Part shown: in pieces, positions 44,571-53,241 of the stretch
How positions within the stretch are numbered: the stretch's first letter is position 1
How the letters are laid out: each line of letters starts with the position of its first letter
Assembly: GCA_902785825.1 (NCBI GenBank)
Contig: CACZZZ010000007.1
Span: forward strand, 1 to 64,000
Origin: an uncultured Bacteroidia bacterium
GTDB taxonomy: Bacteria > Bacteroidota > Bacteroidia > Bacteroidales > UBA932
Direction: 5' to 3'
Length of the DNA: 64,000 nt
Program-made: the position numbers and the translations under genes
Notes under the pieces: generated by a model
The model's database searches: none
Seen by the model: only the letters and a program-made list of their open reading frames with translations
Told to the model about the DNA's origin: nothing

Positions 44571-46352
44571 TTATTTCTTGCCCTTCTTTATTCCGATGAA
44601 TTCGATGTCGGAACTTGCGCTGACATACACATTCTTTTCCACTTCTCCGGCGAACATGAGTGTGCTGATTTGCCCATTATACTTCACTGGATCTATGTAA
44701 TTGTCGCCTATCGACTGTGACCAATCGCCAGAATACTTTGTCCTAACGCTACATTTTATGTTTCCGTCTATGTATTCGTTAGGCTCGAGTTCAACGGTGC
44801 GGGTCCATGTGGTGTAACACTTCATTTCCGGCTCAATCGGACTATGCTCAATACCCCTCTGCAAAATCTTCCCTGTGTTAGGATCTATCTTCAAAGTTTT
44901 ATAATAGAACTTTGGTTTCACCCTCGCGACAGCGGGATTACCCCTGTGATCGACTTTCGCATGAACCTTGAAATACAAGGAGTTGACACATTTGCGGTAT
45001 TCAGCGGTTTTGTAATTCCCGGTGGTTGAGCGCTGGCAGGTTTGCTGAGATCCAAGGTATGTTGTTTTGTAGGACATCGAGATTCCCTGGTTTGCCTGGT
45101 TCATTGAAAGGGCTGAGTTGGATCCGTCATTCTTCTCATATTTAGCCATCACGGTTTCGACAGTGGCTTTGTTCTTGATCAACCCGGATCCGAGGCTGGG
45201 ATCGCCACCCCTTAAATAAACCGTCACATTACTTGCCTCGGAATTCCTGGTGATATTGGATGTCGATGTGAAAGATGCTCCGGAATAAGAAGCCGAGACG
45301 GAGGCATCCAGCTTGAAATCGCTGGCATTGTACTCGGAGAATTTGTAGAGCCTGCGACCGTAAGACATCTGGCTGATAAAAACGAACGGACAATTATGGT
45401 ATCTTTCCTTGACAGCTTTCTTGATGTCATCGACGGTGACTTCCGGGCCGAACAGGTTGGAGTAGTCATTGTCCGCCGGAGTCACGACCACATTGTAGTA
45501 CACCTGGGACAGGTCGTCAAGATGGGTGATCGTGGTATGAGACTGATTGGTGGACACGGAACCGCTGAATTGCGCGGCGAACTTAAGGTCGCATCCTGCC
45601 TTTATGGCGATTTCTTCTTTGCTGGTATAGTCCCCTGTAATAGATTTGATCCTAGCTGGTTGCCTGTAGCCGTTTGAGTTATACATCTGACGTACAAGGG
45701 TCTGGACAGCTTCCTGGATCTTCCCGAAAGTTATTGGGACATCCTCCACTACGAACTTGTTACCTCCGGTGTCTATGTCAAGGGACACATCAACCTTTCC
45801 TGTTCCCAGGCCGGCCACGGGAATCGGGTTGCCATCCGCGAGGTTCTTGTCGGCTACTAACAGTCTGCCCGGGAAATAATCGTTGTTGTCCTCGGTGAAA
45901 ATGTCCCCATCTTTCTCATTGACATCATGCGGGATTTCCCTCAGTTCGTAAAGGATTCCTCCTTCCACTACAGTTTGAGGCAGGCTGGCTCCTTTGATAT
46001 CCCTGATGAGATTCTTGGGGTTCTCCAGTTTGAACATCTCGTTCAAGAGATAGTCGTTGATAGCCTTGCGACGAGCCTTGTCCTTCTCGGCTGCGGACTG
46101 GTCGGAAGACGTTTGGTTGGTGGCTGTCTGACCGATGACATTAACGACAGGTCTACGATCCTGCCCAGCCTTCTTTATGGCTTCTTTCTGTTGTTCAGTG
46201 ATAGTCCCTTGTTTGACAACCGTGCCTTTTTTTACGGTGCCACGTTGCTGGTTGGTGCCGCGTTGAACGGCACGTTGCACTTGAGTCTGGGCGAAAGCGC
46301 CTGAGGCGATGGTGAGGGCCGCTATGGCTGAGAGTAGAAGTTTGTGATTCAT
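44571..46352 (-). CDS. Cholesterol-dependent-cytolysin family (CDC-like) pore-forming protein
   Basis: A 593-residue exported protein (signal MNHKLLLSAIAALTIASGAFA). Residues about 158-450 follow the thiol-activated cytolysin core in order: YFPGRLLVADKNLADGNP, AVQTLVRQMYNSNGYRQPAR, LSQVYYNVVVTPADN, PFVFISQMSYGRRLYKFSEY, VTVYLRGGDPSLGSG, ISMSYKTTYL. Ser/Thr-rich stretches near 262-280 and 350-372 sit where the CDC transmembrane hairpins lie. The C-terminal domain-4 region (from about 455) lacks the Trp-rich undecapeptide; RTKYSGDWSQSIG occupies that region. A Lys/Gln/Thr-rich extension (22-100) precedes the core. It probably oligomerises into pores, but the target membrane is unknown. Monocistronic, with a strong terminator. 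Confidence 0.88.
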   Translation of the reverse strand: MNHKLLLSAIAALTIASGAFAQTQVQRAVQRGTNQQRGTVKKGTVVKQGTITEQQKEAIKKAGQDRRPVVNVIGQTATNQTSSDQSAAEKDKARRKAINDYLLNEMFKLENPKNLIRDIKGASLPQTVVEGGILYELREIPHDVNEKDGDIFTEDNNDYFPGRLLVADKNLADGNPIPVAGLGTGKVDVSLDIDTGGNKFVVEDVPITFGKIQEAVQTLVRQMYNSNGYRQPARIKSITGDYTSKEEIAIKAGCDLKFAAQFSGSVSTNQSHTTITHLDDLSQVYYNVVVTPADNDYSNLFGPEVTVDDIKKAVKERYHNCPFVFISQMSYGRRLYKFSEYNASDFKLDASVSASYSGASFTSTSNITRNSEASNVTVYLRGGDPSLGSGLIKNKATVETVMAKYEKNDGSNSALSMNQANQGISMSYKTTYLGSQQTCQRSTTGNYKTAEYRKCVNSLYFKVHAKVDHRGNPAVARVKPKFYYKTLKIDPNTGKILQRGIEHSPIEPEMKCYTTWTRTVELEPNEYIDGNIKCSVRTKYSGDWSQSIGDNYIDPVKYNGQISTLMFAGEVEKNVYVSASSDIEFIGIKKGKK

Positions 46353-46409
46353 GGCAATAATATTTTAGGATTATTCTTTTTTTCCGATAGCAATTTTAGT
46401 TCTTTTTTT

Positions 46410-46440
46410 GAGAATACTTTGAGTATTTTTACTCATTCTC
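46410..46440. other. Nested hairpin between the cytolysin and mdh genes
   Basis: gagaat (46410-46415) pairs with attctc (46435-46440), and inside it gagta (46421-46425) pairs with tactc (46430-46434) around a tttt loop. It lies in the 158-base divergent region 46353-46510 and could be an operator or an mRNA structure for the cytolysin gene. Confidence 0.4.
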
Positions 46441-46461
46441 ACTTAATTTGGGGGAAATTGC

Positions 46462-46469
46462 TATCTTTG
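46462..46469 (+). promoter_or_regulatory. mdh promoter -7 box
   Basis: TATCTTTG matches TAnnTTTG exactly; transcription from here gives a leader of about 35 bases to the mdh ATG at 46511. The -33 element is not clear. Confidence 0.5.
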
Positions 46470-46510
46470 TGTGCCCAATATGGAAAGTATTTATAAAACA
46501 TTTTATAGAA

Positions 46511-47497
46511 ATGGCTTTTTTGACAAATGACAAACTGGTCATCGTCGGCGCCGCCGGCATGATCGGATCGAACATGGCCCAGACTGCCGCCATGCTTAAG
46601 CTTACCCCTAACATCTGCCTTTATGACATCTTCGAGCCCGGTCTGAAGGGTGTCCTCGCCGAGATGGACCATTGCGCTTTCCCTGGCGTTAACATCACGG
46701 CCACCATCGACCCTAAAGAGGCTTTCACAGACGCCAAATACATCATCTCCTCCGGTGGAGCACCCCGTAAGGAGGGAATGACACGCGAGGATCTCCTCAA
46801 GGGCAACTGCAAGATCGCCGCTGAGTTCGGAGAGAACATCGAGAAATACTGCCCCGATGTGAAGTTCGTCGTCGTGATCTTCAACCCGGCCGATGTCACC
46901 GCTCTTACAGCCCTCATCCGTTCCGGACTGAAGCCTGAGAAGCTCACCTCCCTCGCCGCTCTTGACAGCACCCGTCTTCAGGAGGCTCTTGCCCAGGAGT
47001 TCGGTGTCCAGCAGTGCAAGGTTACCGGAGCCCACACTTACGGTGGTCACGGTGAGGCCATGGCGGTTTTCGCCTCCCAGGTCAAGATCGACGGCAAGCC
47101 TCTTGCTGAGATGGGTCTTTCCGAGGAGCGTTTCGCCGAGATCAAGCACAACACCATCCAGGGTGGTAGCAACATCATCAAGCTCCGTGGCCGCAGCTCC
47201 TTCCAGAGCCCCGCTTACTGCGCTGTCAAGATGATCGAGGCCGCTATGGGCGGAGAGGTCTTCACTTGGCCGGCCGGAACTTATGTGAACAATGAGAAGT
47301 ACCAGAATGTCATGATGGCCATGCCGACCGTTATCGACGCCACTGGCTGCCACTTCACCAACCCTGAGGGCACCGCTGAGGAGATGGCCGCTCTCGACGC
47401 CTCTTACGAGCACCTCTGCAAGATGAGGGACGAGATCATCAGCCTCGGCATCATCCCCGCCGTGGCCGACTGGGCTACCGAAAACCCCAACCTGTAG
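46511..47497 (+). CDS. mdh: Malate dehydrogenase
   Basis: A 328-residue NAD-dependent dehydrogenase of the LDH/MDH fold. The nucleotide-binding motif is KLVIVGAAGMIGSN; substrate-binding Arg residues lie in SSGGAPRKEGMTREDLLKGN; the catalytic His is in AHTYGGHGEAMA. It interconverts malate and oxaloacetate. The start at 46511 (MAFLTNDKL) follows a plausible leader; the longer in-frame reading begins inside the promoter region. Codons are strongly biased to C-ending forms, consistent with high expression. The GH95-like gene follows after 10 bases. Confidence 0.88.
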   Translation: MAFLTNDKLVIVGAAGMIGSNMAQTAAMLKLTPNICLYDIFEPGLKGVLAEMDHCAFPGVNITATIDPKEAFTDAKYIISSGGAPRKEGMTREDLLKGNCKIAAEFGENIEKYCPDVKFVVVIFNPADVTALTALIRSGLKPEKLTSLAALDSTRLQEALAQEFGVQQCKVTGAHTYGGHGEAMAVFASQVKIDGKPLAEMGLSEERFAEIKHNTIQGGSNIIKLRGRSSFQSPAYCAVKMIEAAMGGEVFTWPAGTYVNNEKYQNVMMAMPTVIDATGCHFTNPEGTAEEMAALDASYEHLCKMRDEIISLGIIPAVADWATENPNL

Positions 47498-47507
47498 TTT
47501 TTGAGTT

Positions 47508-49712
47508 TTGAAAAGATATCTTATTCTTTGGCTAGCAGTTTCCCTGCTAGCCATTTCTTGTTCCGACAGGATCGGAGAGGCTGAAGTCATCCTGTCCCGG
47601 CAGACTGTCCGTTTCACTGAGCCTCCGTCCAGGATTCCGGCGCCATATTCAGTTGACGCTCCGTTGATGGGCAACGGTTTCACAGGAGTGGCCATCGGCG
47701 GGAATCCGGACCATCTTGTGTTCTATGTCTCCCGCAACGATTTCTGGCGGCTGAAGTCGGCCCATGACGAGACTTATCCACTTGTCCTGAGTCGGATCGC
47801 CCTTGAGTTCCCTTCTCTCGAGGGGGCCTCTTATCAGGTGGATCAGAGGCTATATGACGCCACCACGACTGGCCTGTTCGAAAAAGGAGACCGGAGATTG
47901 TCCATGGAGACCTTCCTTGCCGCGACAGAGGATGTCCTGGTCGTGAACTTGAAGTCTGAGGGCAAGGAACCAGTTGAGGGAAAGGTGGTTCTGAACCAAG
48001 CCGAGCCGGACGTCCGCTTTAGGGACACTAGGGAAGAAGGAACCACGCCGGAAGGAATAAGATACCTTTCACGGGAGTACAACGACACTTCCGTGGAGAT
48101 CCCGACCAAGGCCGCCGCCGCGATGTGGGCCAAGGTCGCTGAAGATGGATCCTTCACCTTGGAGCCAGGCAAGAGCCTTACGGTCATAGCCGCCTTCTCC
48201 AGCGACTTCAAGTCCGACGACTGCCTGCGGACAGCCATTAATAAATCCAAATCAGTTGTACTGAATAAGTTGAGAAAGGCTCACGAGGACTGGTGGAAGG
48301 AATATTGGGAGAAGTCGTATGTGAGTATTCCCGATCCGGACATAGAGCGTCAGTACTATGTCTCGCTGTACGGCATGGCTTGCTGCAGCCGCGACCCGGA
48401 CTTCCCGCCGCCTCTTTTCGGCACCTGGATCACCCAGGAGCCGCCTTGGTGGATGGCTGACTACCACCTGAACTACAACTTCATGGCCCCGTTCTACGGC
48501 CTGTATTCAGCGAACCGTCTTGAGCAGGCTGACACCTACGACGCCCCGATTCTTGCCTCCATTCCGATAGGGGAGTTTTACTCGGACAAGGTCTGCGGGA
48601 TTCCGGGCGGCATCATGCTCCCTGTCGGGATAGGCCCTCTCGGGATCGAGACCACCCGCTGGTCGGACTATATGGAAAAGAATCATGGGGATTGGAGGGA
48701 AAACGGCAACATAGAGGCTGGGGGCATGTTCTGGGGCCAGAAAAGCAATTCAGCCTATGCTGTCGTGAACCTTTCGATGAGATTCTATCACTCCTGGGAC
48801 AAGGATTACGCGGCCAAGGTATATCCCTTCGTCAAAGGTGTGGCTACTTTCTGGGAGAATTACCTGACCAAAGAAGGCGACCGCTATGTGATCTACAACG
48901 ACGCCATCCATGAGGGTACCGTCGGGACAATGAACCCGATAGCGTCCCTGGGGCTTGTCAGGATGGTCTTTGACACGGCTTCTGACATGAGTGAGCTACT
49001 TGGAGTCGATGAGGACAAGAGGTCTGTCTGGAAGGAAAGGCGAAGCCATCTGGCGGAGTTCCCCCTGCAGGAGCGTGACGGCAAGACGGTTTTCCGCTAC
49101 ACCGAGAGGGGAGTGGACTGGTGGCCTGACAACACCCTTGGCCTCCAGCAGGTCTATCCTGCCGGACAGGTCGGCCTGGCGAGCGATCCTGAACTTCTTC
49201 AAGTGGCTTGGAACACGGTTGACGTGATGCGTCGTTGGAAAGACTTCAACGGAACCAACAGTTTCTTCCCCGCCGCGGTCAGGATAGGTTATCCTGCCGA
49301 CAGCATCTACACTCATCTTAAGGAATATTCCCTCCACACCTACGGGAATGGTTTCCAGAAAGATAACCCTCATGGTGACGAGAACTGGAGTACGGTTCCC
49401 AACACCATCAACGAGATGATGTGCATGGGACATCAGGGTATCGTCCGCCTGTTCCAGGGATGGCCGAAGGATAAAGACGCTTCCTTCCACCGTATCAGGG
49501 TCGAAGGCGCTTTTCTGGTGTCATCCGCTATTAAAGGCGGGACAATTGGTGAGGTGACTCTTTTAAGCGAGAAAGGACGTGACCTGACCATGCTGAATCC
49601 ATGGCCCGGACGAAGCGTCATAATAGCAACCCCGGACAGAGGAACTATCTCTGCCCAGGGTGACACTATCCGGATTAAAACCGTTCCTGGCGGGACTTAC
49701 CGTTTCAATTGA
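47508..49712 (+). CDS. GH95-like (alpha/alpha)6-barrel lipoprotein
   Basis: A 734-residue lipoprotein (signal KRYLILWLAVSLLAISC) that apparently starts at TTG, since no in-frame ATG precedes the lipobox. The N-terminal beta domain has APLMGNGFTGVAIGG, resembling the GNG..GAM.xGG motif of GH95. The later helical part (WWMADYHLNYNFMAPFYGLY; SLGLVRMVFDTASDMSELLG; PAGQVGLAS) fits an alpha-barrel glycosidase, and a small beta domain ends the protein (GTISAQGDTIRIKTVPGGTY). GH95 enzymes act on fucosides or galactosides; the substrate here is unknown. Confidence 0.6.
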   Translation: MKRYLILWLAVSLLAISCSDRIGEAEVILSRQTVRFTEPPSRIPAPYSVDAPLMGNGFTGVAIGGNPDHLVFYVSRNDFWRLKSAHDETYPLVLSRIALEFPSLEGASYQVDQRLYDATTTGLFEKGDRRLSMETFLAATEDVLVVNLKSEGKEPVEGKVVLNQAEPDVRFRDTREEGTTPEGIRYLSREYNDTSVEIPTKAAAAMWAKVAEDGSFTLEPGKSLTVIAAFSSDFKSDDCLRTAINKSKSVVLNKLRKAHEDWWKEYWEKSYVSIPDPDIERQYYVSLYGMACCSRDPDFPPPLFGTWITQEPPWWMADYHLNYNFMAPFYGLYSANRLEQADTYDAPILASIPIGEFYSDKVCGIPGGIMLPVGIGPLGIETTRWSDYMEKNHGDWRENGNIEAGGMFWGQKSNSAYAVVNLSMRFYHSWDKDYAAKVYPFVKGVATFWENYLTKEGDRYVIYNDAIHEGTVGTMNPIASLGLVRMVFDTASDMSELLGVDEDKRSVWKERRSHLAEFPLQERDGKTVFRYTERGVDWWPDNTLGLQQVYPAGQVGLASDPELLQVAWNTVDVMRRWKDFNGTNSFFPAAVRIGYPADSIYTHLKEYSLHTYGNGFQKDNPHGDENWSTVPNTINEMMCMGHQGIVRLFQGWPKDKDASFHRIRVEGAFLVSSAIKGGTIGEVTLLSEKGRDLTMLNPWPGRSVIIATPDRGTISAQGDTIRIKTVPGGTYRFN

Positions 49713-49717
49713 GCATC

Positions 49718-51283
49718 TTATTCTTTAACGGACATGCAGTGAGGGGCCAATGACTTATTTGTGGTGTAGAATGGCTCGCCGTTTTTCCAAATATAGTATT
49801 TGGCCTCGCTACCGGCACCTGTATGTCCAACGCAATACACATCGCCCTTGGAAGTGACGGCGATGTCGCCTGCGACGGTATCGCCCTCCTCTTCACCTTT
49901 AATGGTATGGATCACATTCTTATTCTTATAGACCTTGATAGCCTCAATATTACTACCAATATTCTCACAGATTGACATATAGACGTCACTACCGATCACG
50001 GCGATATCGCATTTCTGTGAATAACTCCTGCTATTGAGCTCGGTCACCTGGTATTGCTTCTTCCCGTTTTTGTAGAGGTTTATCTTATAGTAGCCGCCCT
50101 TCCCGAAATTACCTTCGTAAACAAGGCAGAAAACATCACCATTCTTGTTCACCGCCACTGCATCGACAGCCGGGCCGATCTTTATTGTTCCGGTTCCATC
50201 GGAATATGAGGTGGTTGTGACCTTATCACTGGAATCTAGTTTCCAGAGGGTCGCGATGTCCACATCGTCTTCCCTTGTTATATTTCCGGCCAGGTAAAGG
50301 TTACCTTTGGAGTCTGCCGTCATATCATAGACCCAGATCTCATTCTTTCTTGAGCCTTTGTAAACGCTTAATTTCTTGGAGGTTCTCTTCTTCGGATCGA
50401 GTTTATAGACCGAGATTTCGGAATTATTGTCATTAATATCCAAGACGAAGAAATAACCTCCTCCAGCCGAGGTATAATCCCGACTCGATCTAATGCTATA
50501 TTGGTACGAAGGAACGCCGTTCACGTAGATGTTGTCGTCGGAGTAATAATAGACATTGCCATCCAAGTCAATACTGACAGTGACAGGAGTTTTGATGCCC
50601 AAATTTTTCCCATCCCTGAATATGAGATCCTCTTGTGTCCAATAAACACCTGCCTTGGTGATGGCGGAGACTTTGACAGTACAGGTGGCTTTTAATTCTC
50701 CTTCCTCGGAAGTCGCTGTGATAGTGGCTGTTCCTTCCTTGATACCATCGACAACACCGCTACTCGAAACTTTAGCGATGGTCTCGTCAGAGCTCTTCCA
50801 CGTAACCTTCTTGTTCGAGGCGTTCTTTGGTGTGTACTCTACAGTGAGCGTCGAAGGAGTTCCAATGGTGACTTCTGTTTCGGCGGGGGAGATCGCGATC
50901 CCGCTCAGGGGCACATGTTTGGCGGTGACGGTCACTGAGCAGTTTGCAGTCTTGCCTCCATCCACGGTGGCGACAGTGATGGTGGCTGAACCGGCCATAA
51001 CAGCGGTCACTTTACCACTGCCGTCAACTGTCGCTATACTTGAGTTCGAGGAACTCCATTTCACGTTCTTGTTCGTGGCGTCAGCCGGGGATACGCTGGA
51101 TGTCAATGTCTCTGAATCTCCCTCCACGAGACTCAAGGAGGTTTTGCTGATTGATACTCCAGTCACAGGGACGCCCTTATCAGCGGGCTGTTCCTCATGT
51201 CCGCAACTGACGAGAGTCGCTGATGATAACACGACGGCAACAATCGCGGCCGCGACTTTAGAAATAGTTCTTTTCATATACAA
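49718..51283 (-). CDS. BIG2-domain lipoprotein with C-terminal propeller-like domain, copy 2
   Basis: A 521-residue lipoprotein (lipobox TLVSC). Two BIG2 immunoglobulin-like domains occupy about residues 38-205, each ending in a motif such as VTAVMAGSATITVATVDGGK or GIKEGTATITATSEEGE. About 300 residues of repeated blades follow (GNVYYYSDDNIYVNG; GNLYLAGNITREDD; GDVFCLVYEGN; GDVYCVGHTG). It lies six bases after a longer paralogue and is clearly a tandem duplicate. Likely surface-exposed; ligand unknown. Starts at 51283 or 51277. Confidence 0.82.
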   Translation of the reverse strand: MYMKRTISKVAAAIVAVVLSSATLVSCGHEEQPADKGVPVTGVSISKTSLSLVEGDSETLTSSVSPADATNKNVKWSSSNSSIATVDGSGKVTAVMAGSATITVATVDGGKTANCSVTVTAKHVPLSGIAISPAETEVTIGTPSTLTVEYTPKNASNKKVTWKSSDETIAKVSSSGVVDGIKEGTATITATSEEGELKATCTVKVSAITKAGVYWTQEDLIFRDGKNLGIKTPVTVSIDLDGNVYYYSDDNIYVNGVPSYQYSIRSSRDYTSAGGGYFFVLDINDNNSEISVYKLDPKKRTSKKLSVYKGSRKNEIWVYDMTADSKGNLYLAGNITREDDVDIATLWKLDSSDKVTTTSYSDGTGTIKIGPAVDAVAVNKNGDVFCLVYEGNFGKGGYYKINLYKNGKKQYQVTELNSRSYSQKCDIAVIGSDVYMSICENIGSNIEAIKVYKNKNVIHTIKGEEEGDTVAGDIAVTSKGDVYCVGHTGAGSEAKYYIWKNGEPFYTTNKSLAPHCMSVKE

Positions 51284-51289
51284 AACAAT

Positions 51290-53161
51290 TTATTCCAGGA
51301 TGACAAGGCTATTATTGGTAATGCTATTTGGAGTGTAGAGGACTTTCCCGTTCTTCCAGATATAATACTTGGTTTTACCGTCTTTTTGGAATCCGGAGCA
51401 ATAGACGTCCCCTTTGGAGGTGACAGCTATGTCCATGGAACACACACCCACTCCTTGCTTCAGATCGTACAGGACATTTTTATTCTTGTACACTCGATCC
51501 TTCGTGGTTATCTCATTCGAGACGTTTATGTCGTTGAACTCATTCACGAGTATATAAACATCGTTGCCAAGGACGGCAAGGTCACAACACTTTGAGTTAG
51601 ACCTGTCGCATTTGCTTGTGACGAGATATTGCTTCTTGCCGTTCTTGTAAAGGTGAAGGTAATAGAATCCATCGTAGCCATAAGACCCGTCCCACACAAG
51701 GCAGAACACGTCACCATTCTGGTTAACCGCCACGGCATCAACACTTTCCTCGTTCTTTGTGGTGCCACTCGAGAGGGATGTCTTTGTGACATTATCGTTC
51801 GAATCGATTTTCCAGAGCGTCGCGGTGTAATATCCGTCGCTGTTCTTGATATATCCCGCGATATAGAGGTTGCCCTTCGAATCGGCTGTTATGTCATTGT
51901 GCCAGAAAGAATGGGCTTGTCCGCTATACACCAGTATATCCTTGGCGCTACCGGTTTTCGGATTTATCTTCCATGTCCGCAAGACAGAATGGTCAGCATT
52001 GGGACTGGGAATGAAGTAATACCCTCCGCCGGCGGTTGAATAAGGCCAGCTGCATTCCTCGTCGAATTTGAGATAAGGCACTCCGTTCAGGAATATATGG
52101 AAGGTGTTGCTCACATTAGTCCTATGCAAGGAGCAATAATACATATCTCCGGCAGGGTCAATGCTGACACCGAACGCCACTGGGGTGTTGAGATCAGTAT
52201 TATCACGATAGAGTTGGCGATCTTGCACCCAATATACGCCAGGCTGTAAGGCGGCAAGCACCTTGACTTTGCATGTGGCCTTGAATCCGCCTTCCTCCGA
52301 TGTGGCCGTAATAGTCACCTCGCCAACATCCAGTCCCAATACCTCGCCTTTGGAAGACACTGTCGCGATGGCATTGTCGGAGCTTTCCCAGGAGACGTTC
52401 TTGTTCTCCGCATCAGCCGGATCGAACACGACACTAAGTTTTTCCGTTTTGCCCATCGTAACCTCCAACACGCTCTTTGAGAGGGTTATTCCCTTGAGCC
52501 TCAAGTCTTTATTGACATGAATAAGGCATGATGTCGTGACCCCGTTCCCGGCCTTCACATCAATATACGTGATGCCATCCATTATACCGGTGACCACTCC
52601 TTTGTTGTCCACGGTCGCTATACGAGGACTGCGGCTTTCCCAGGTGACGCTTTTGTCAGACGCGTCCTCAGGAGATACTGTGGCCGAAAGCGTGACTGTC
52701 TCACCCTCAAAGATCACCGCCATCTCCGGGGTGACCGAGACACTTGTCACCGGGATTATCTTGGCGGAGACCTTCACCTCACAGGTGGCGGTCTTGGAAC
52801 CATCTGATGTGGTGACGGTTATGGTTGCTGAGCCTGCCTTGACGGCGGTTACATTGCCGTTCCCATCGACGGTCGCTACCCCAGTGGCGGACGATTTCCA
52901 ATTAACGGCCTTATTCGTGGCATTTGAAGGGGATACGGTCGCGACAAGTGATTCCGAACCTCCCTCCTCCAGACTGAGCGTGCTCTTGTTAAGAGACACT
53001 CCCGTCACGGCGATTGTGGATGGAGTCACAGGTCCGTTATTGTTCACACCTCCTCCGTTATTGCCGCTGGGCTGTTCATCAGGTCCGCAACTAAATATGA
53101 TCGCCGAAGACAACACGGCAACCGCAATGGTTGTAGCCACTTTAGAAATAGTTTTTCTCAT
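51290..53161 (-). CDS. BIG2-domain lipoprotein with C-terminal propeller-like domain, copy 1
   Basis: A 623-residue paralogue of the following gene, with three BIG2 domains instead of two (units ending VTAVKAGSATITVTTSDGSK, GIMDGITYIDVKAGNG and GLDVGEVTITATSEEGG). The C-terminal blade domain is the same (GDMYYCSLHRTN; GNLYIAGYIKNSDG; GDVFCLVWDGS; GDVYCSGFQKDG). Lipobox AIIFSC, then a Gly/Asn linker. First gene of the pair, behind a well-formed promoter. Confidence 0.82.
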   Translation of the reverse strand: MRKTISKVATTIAVAVLSSAIIFSCGPDEQPSGNNGGGVNNNGPVTPSTIAVTGVSLNKSTLSLEEGGSESLVATVSPSNATNKAVNWKSSATGVATVDGNGNVTAVKAGSATITVTTSDGSKTATCEVKVSAKIIPVTSVSVTPEMAVIFEGETVTLSATVSPEDASDKSVTWESRSPRIATVDNKGVVTGIMDGITYIDVKAGNGVTTSCLIHVNKDLRLKGITLSKSVLEVTMGKTEKLSVVFDPADAENKNVSWESSDNAIATVSSKGEVLGLDVGEVTITATSEEGGFKATCKVKVLAALQPGVYWVQDRQLYRDNTDLNTPVAFGVSIDPAGDMYYCSLHRTNVSNTFHIFLNGVPYLKFDEECSWPYSTAGGGYYFIPSPNADHSVLRTWKINPKTGSAKDILVYSGQAHSFWHNDITADSKGNLYIAGYIKNSDGYYTATLWKIDSNDNVTKTSLSSGTTKNEESVDAVAVNQNGDVFCLVWDGSYGYDGFYYLHLYKNGKKQYLVTSKCDRSNSKCCDLAVLGNDVYILVNEFNDINVSNEITTKDRVYKNKNVLYDLKQGVGVCSMDIAVTSKGDVYCSGFQKDGKTKYYIWKNGKVLYTPNSITNNSLVILE

Positions 53162-53187
53162 AATTAGGTATTTCCTCGTTTGAACGA

Positions 53188-53218
53188 TAAATATATGAAG
53201 TTATTCCTTCATTTCCAA
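53188..53218 (-). promoter_or_regulatory. Promoter of the BIG2 pair, TTG-N20-TATATTTA
   Basis: On the minus strand TTG (53216-53218), a 20-base spacer and TATATTTA (53188-53195) reproduce the spacing seen at recJ and AbiE. The ATG is 26 bases further on. Confidence 0.55.
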
Positions 53219-53241
53219 ATGGGATACTTCCTGAAAGCGTG

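Noticed and set aside
46448..46510. An N-terminal extension of malate dehydrogenase by 21 residues.
   Set aside because: It would start within the promoter region, upstream of the likely transcription start, and the added peptide is unlike the family.
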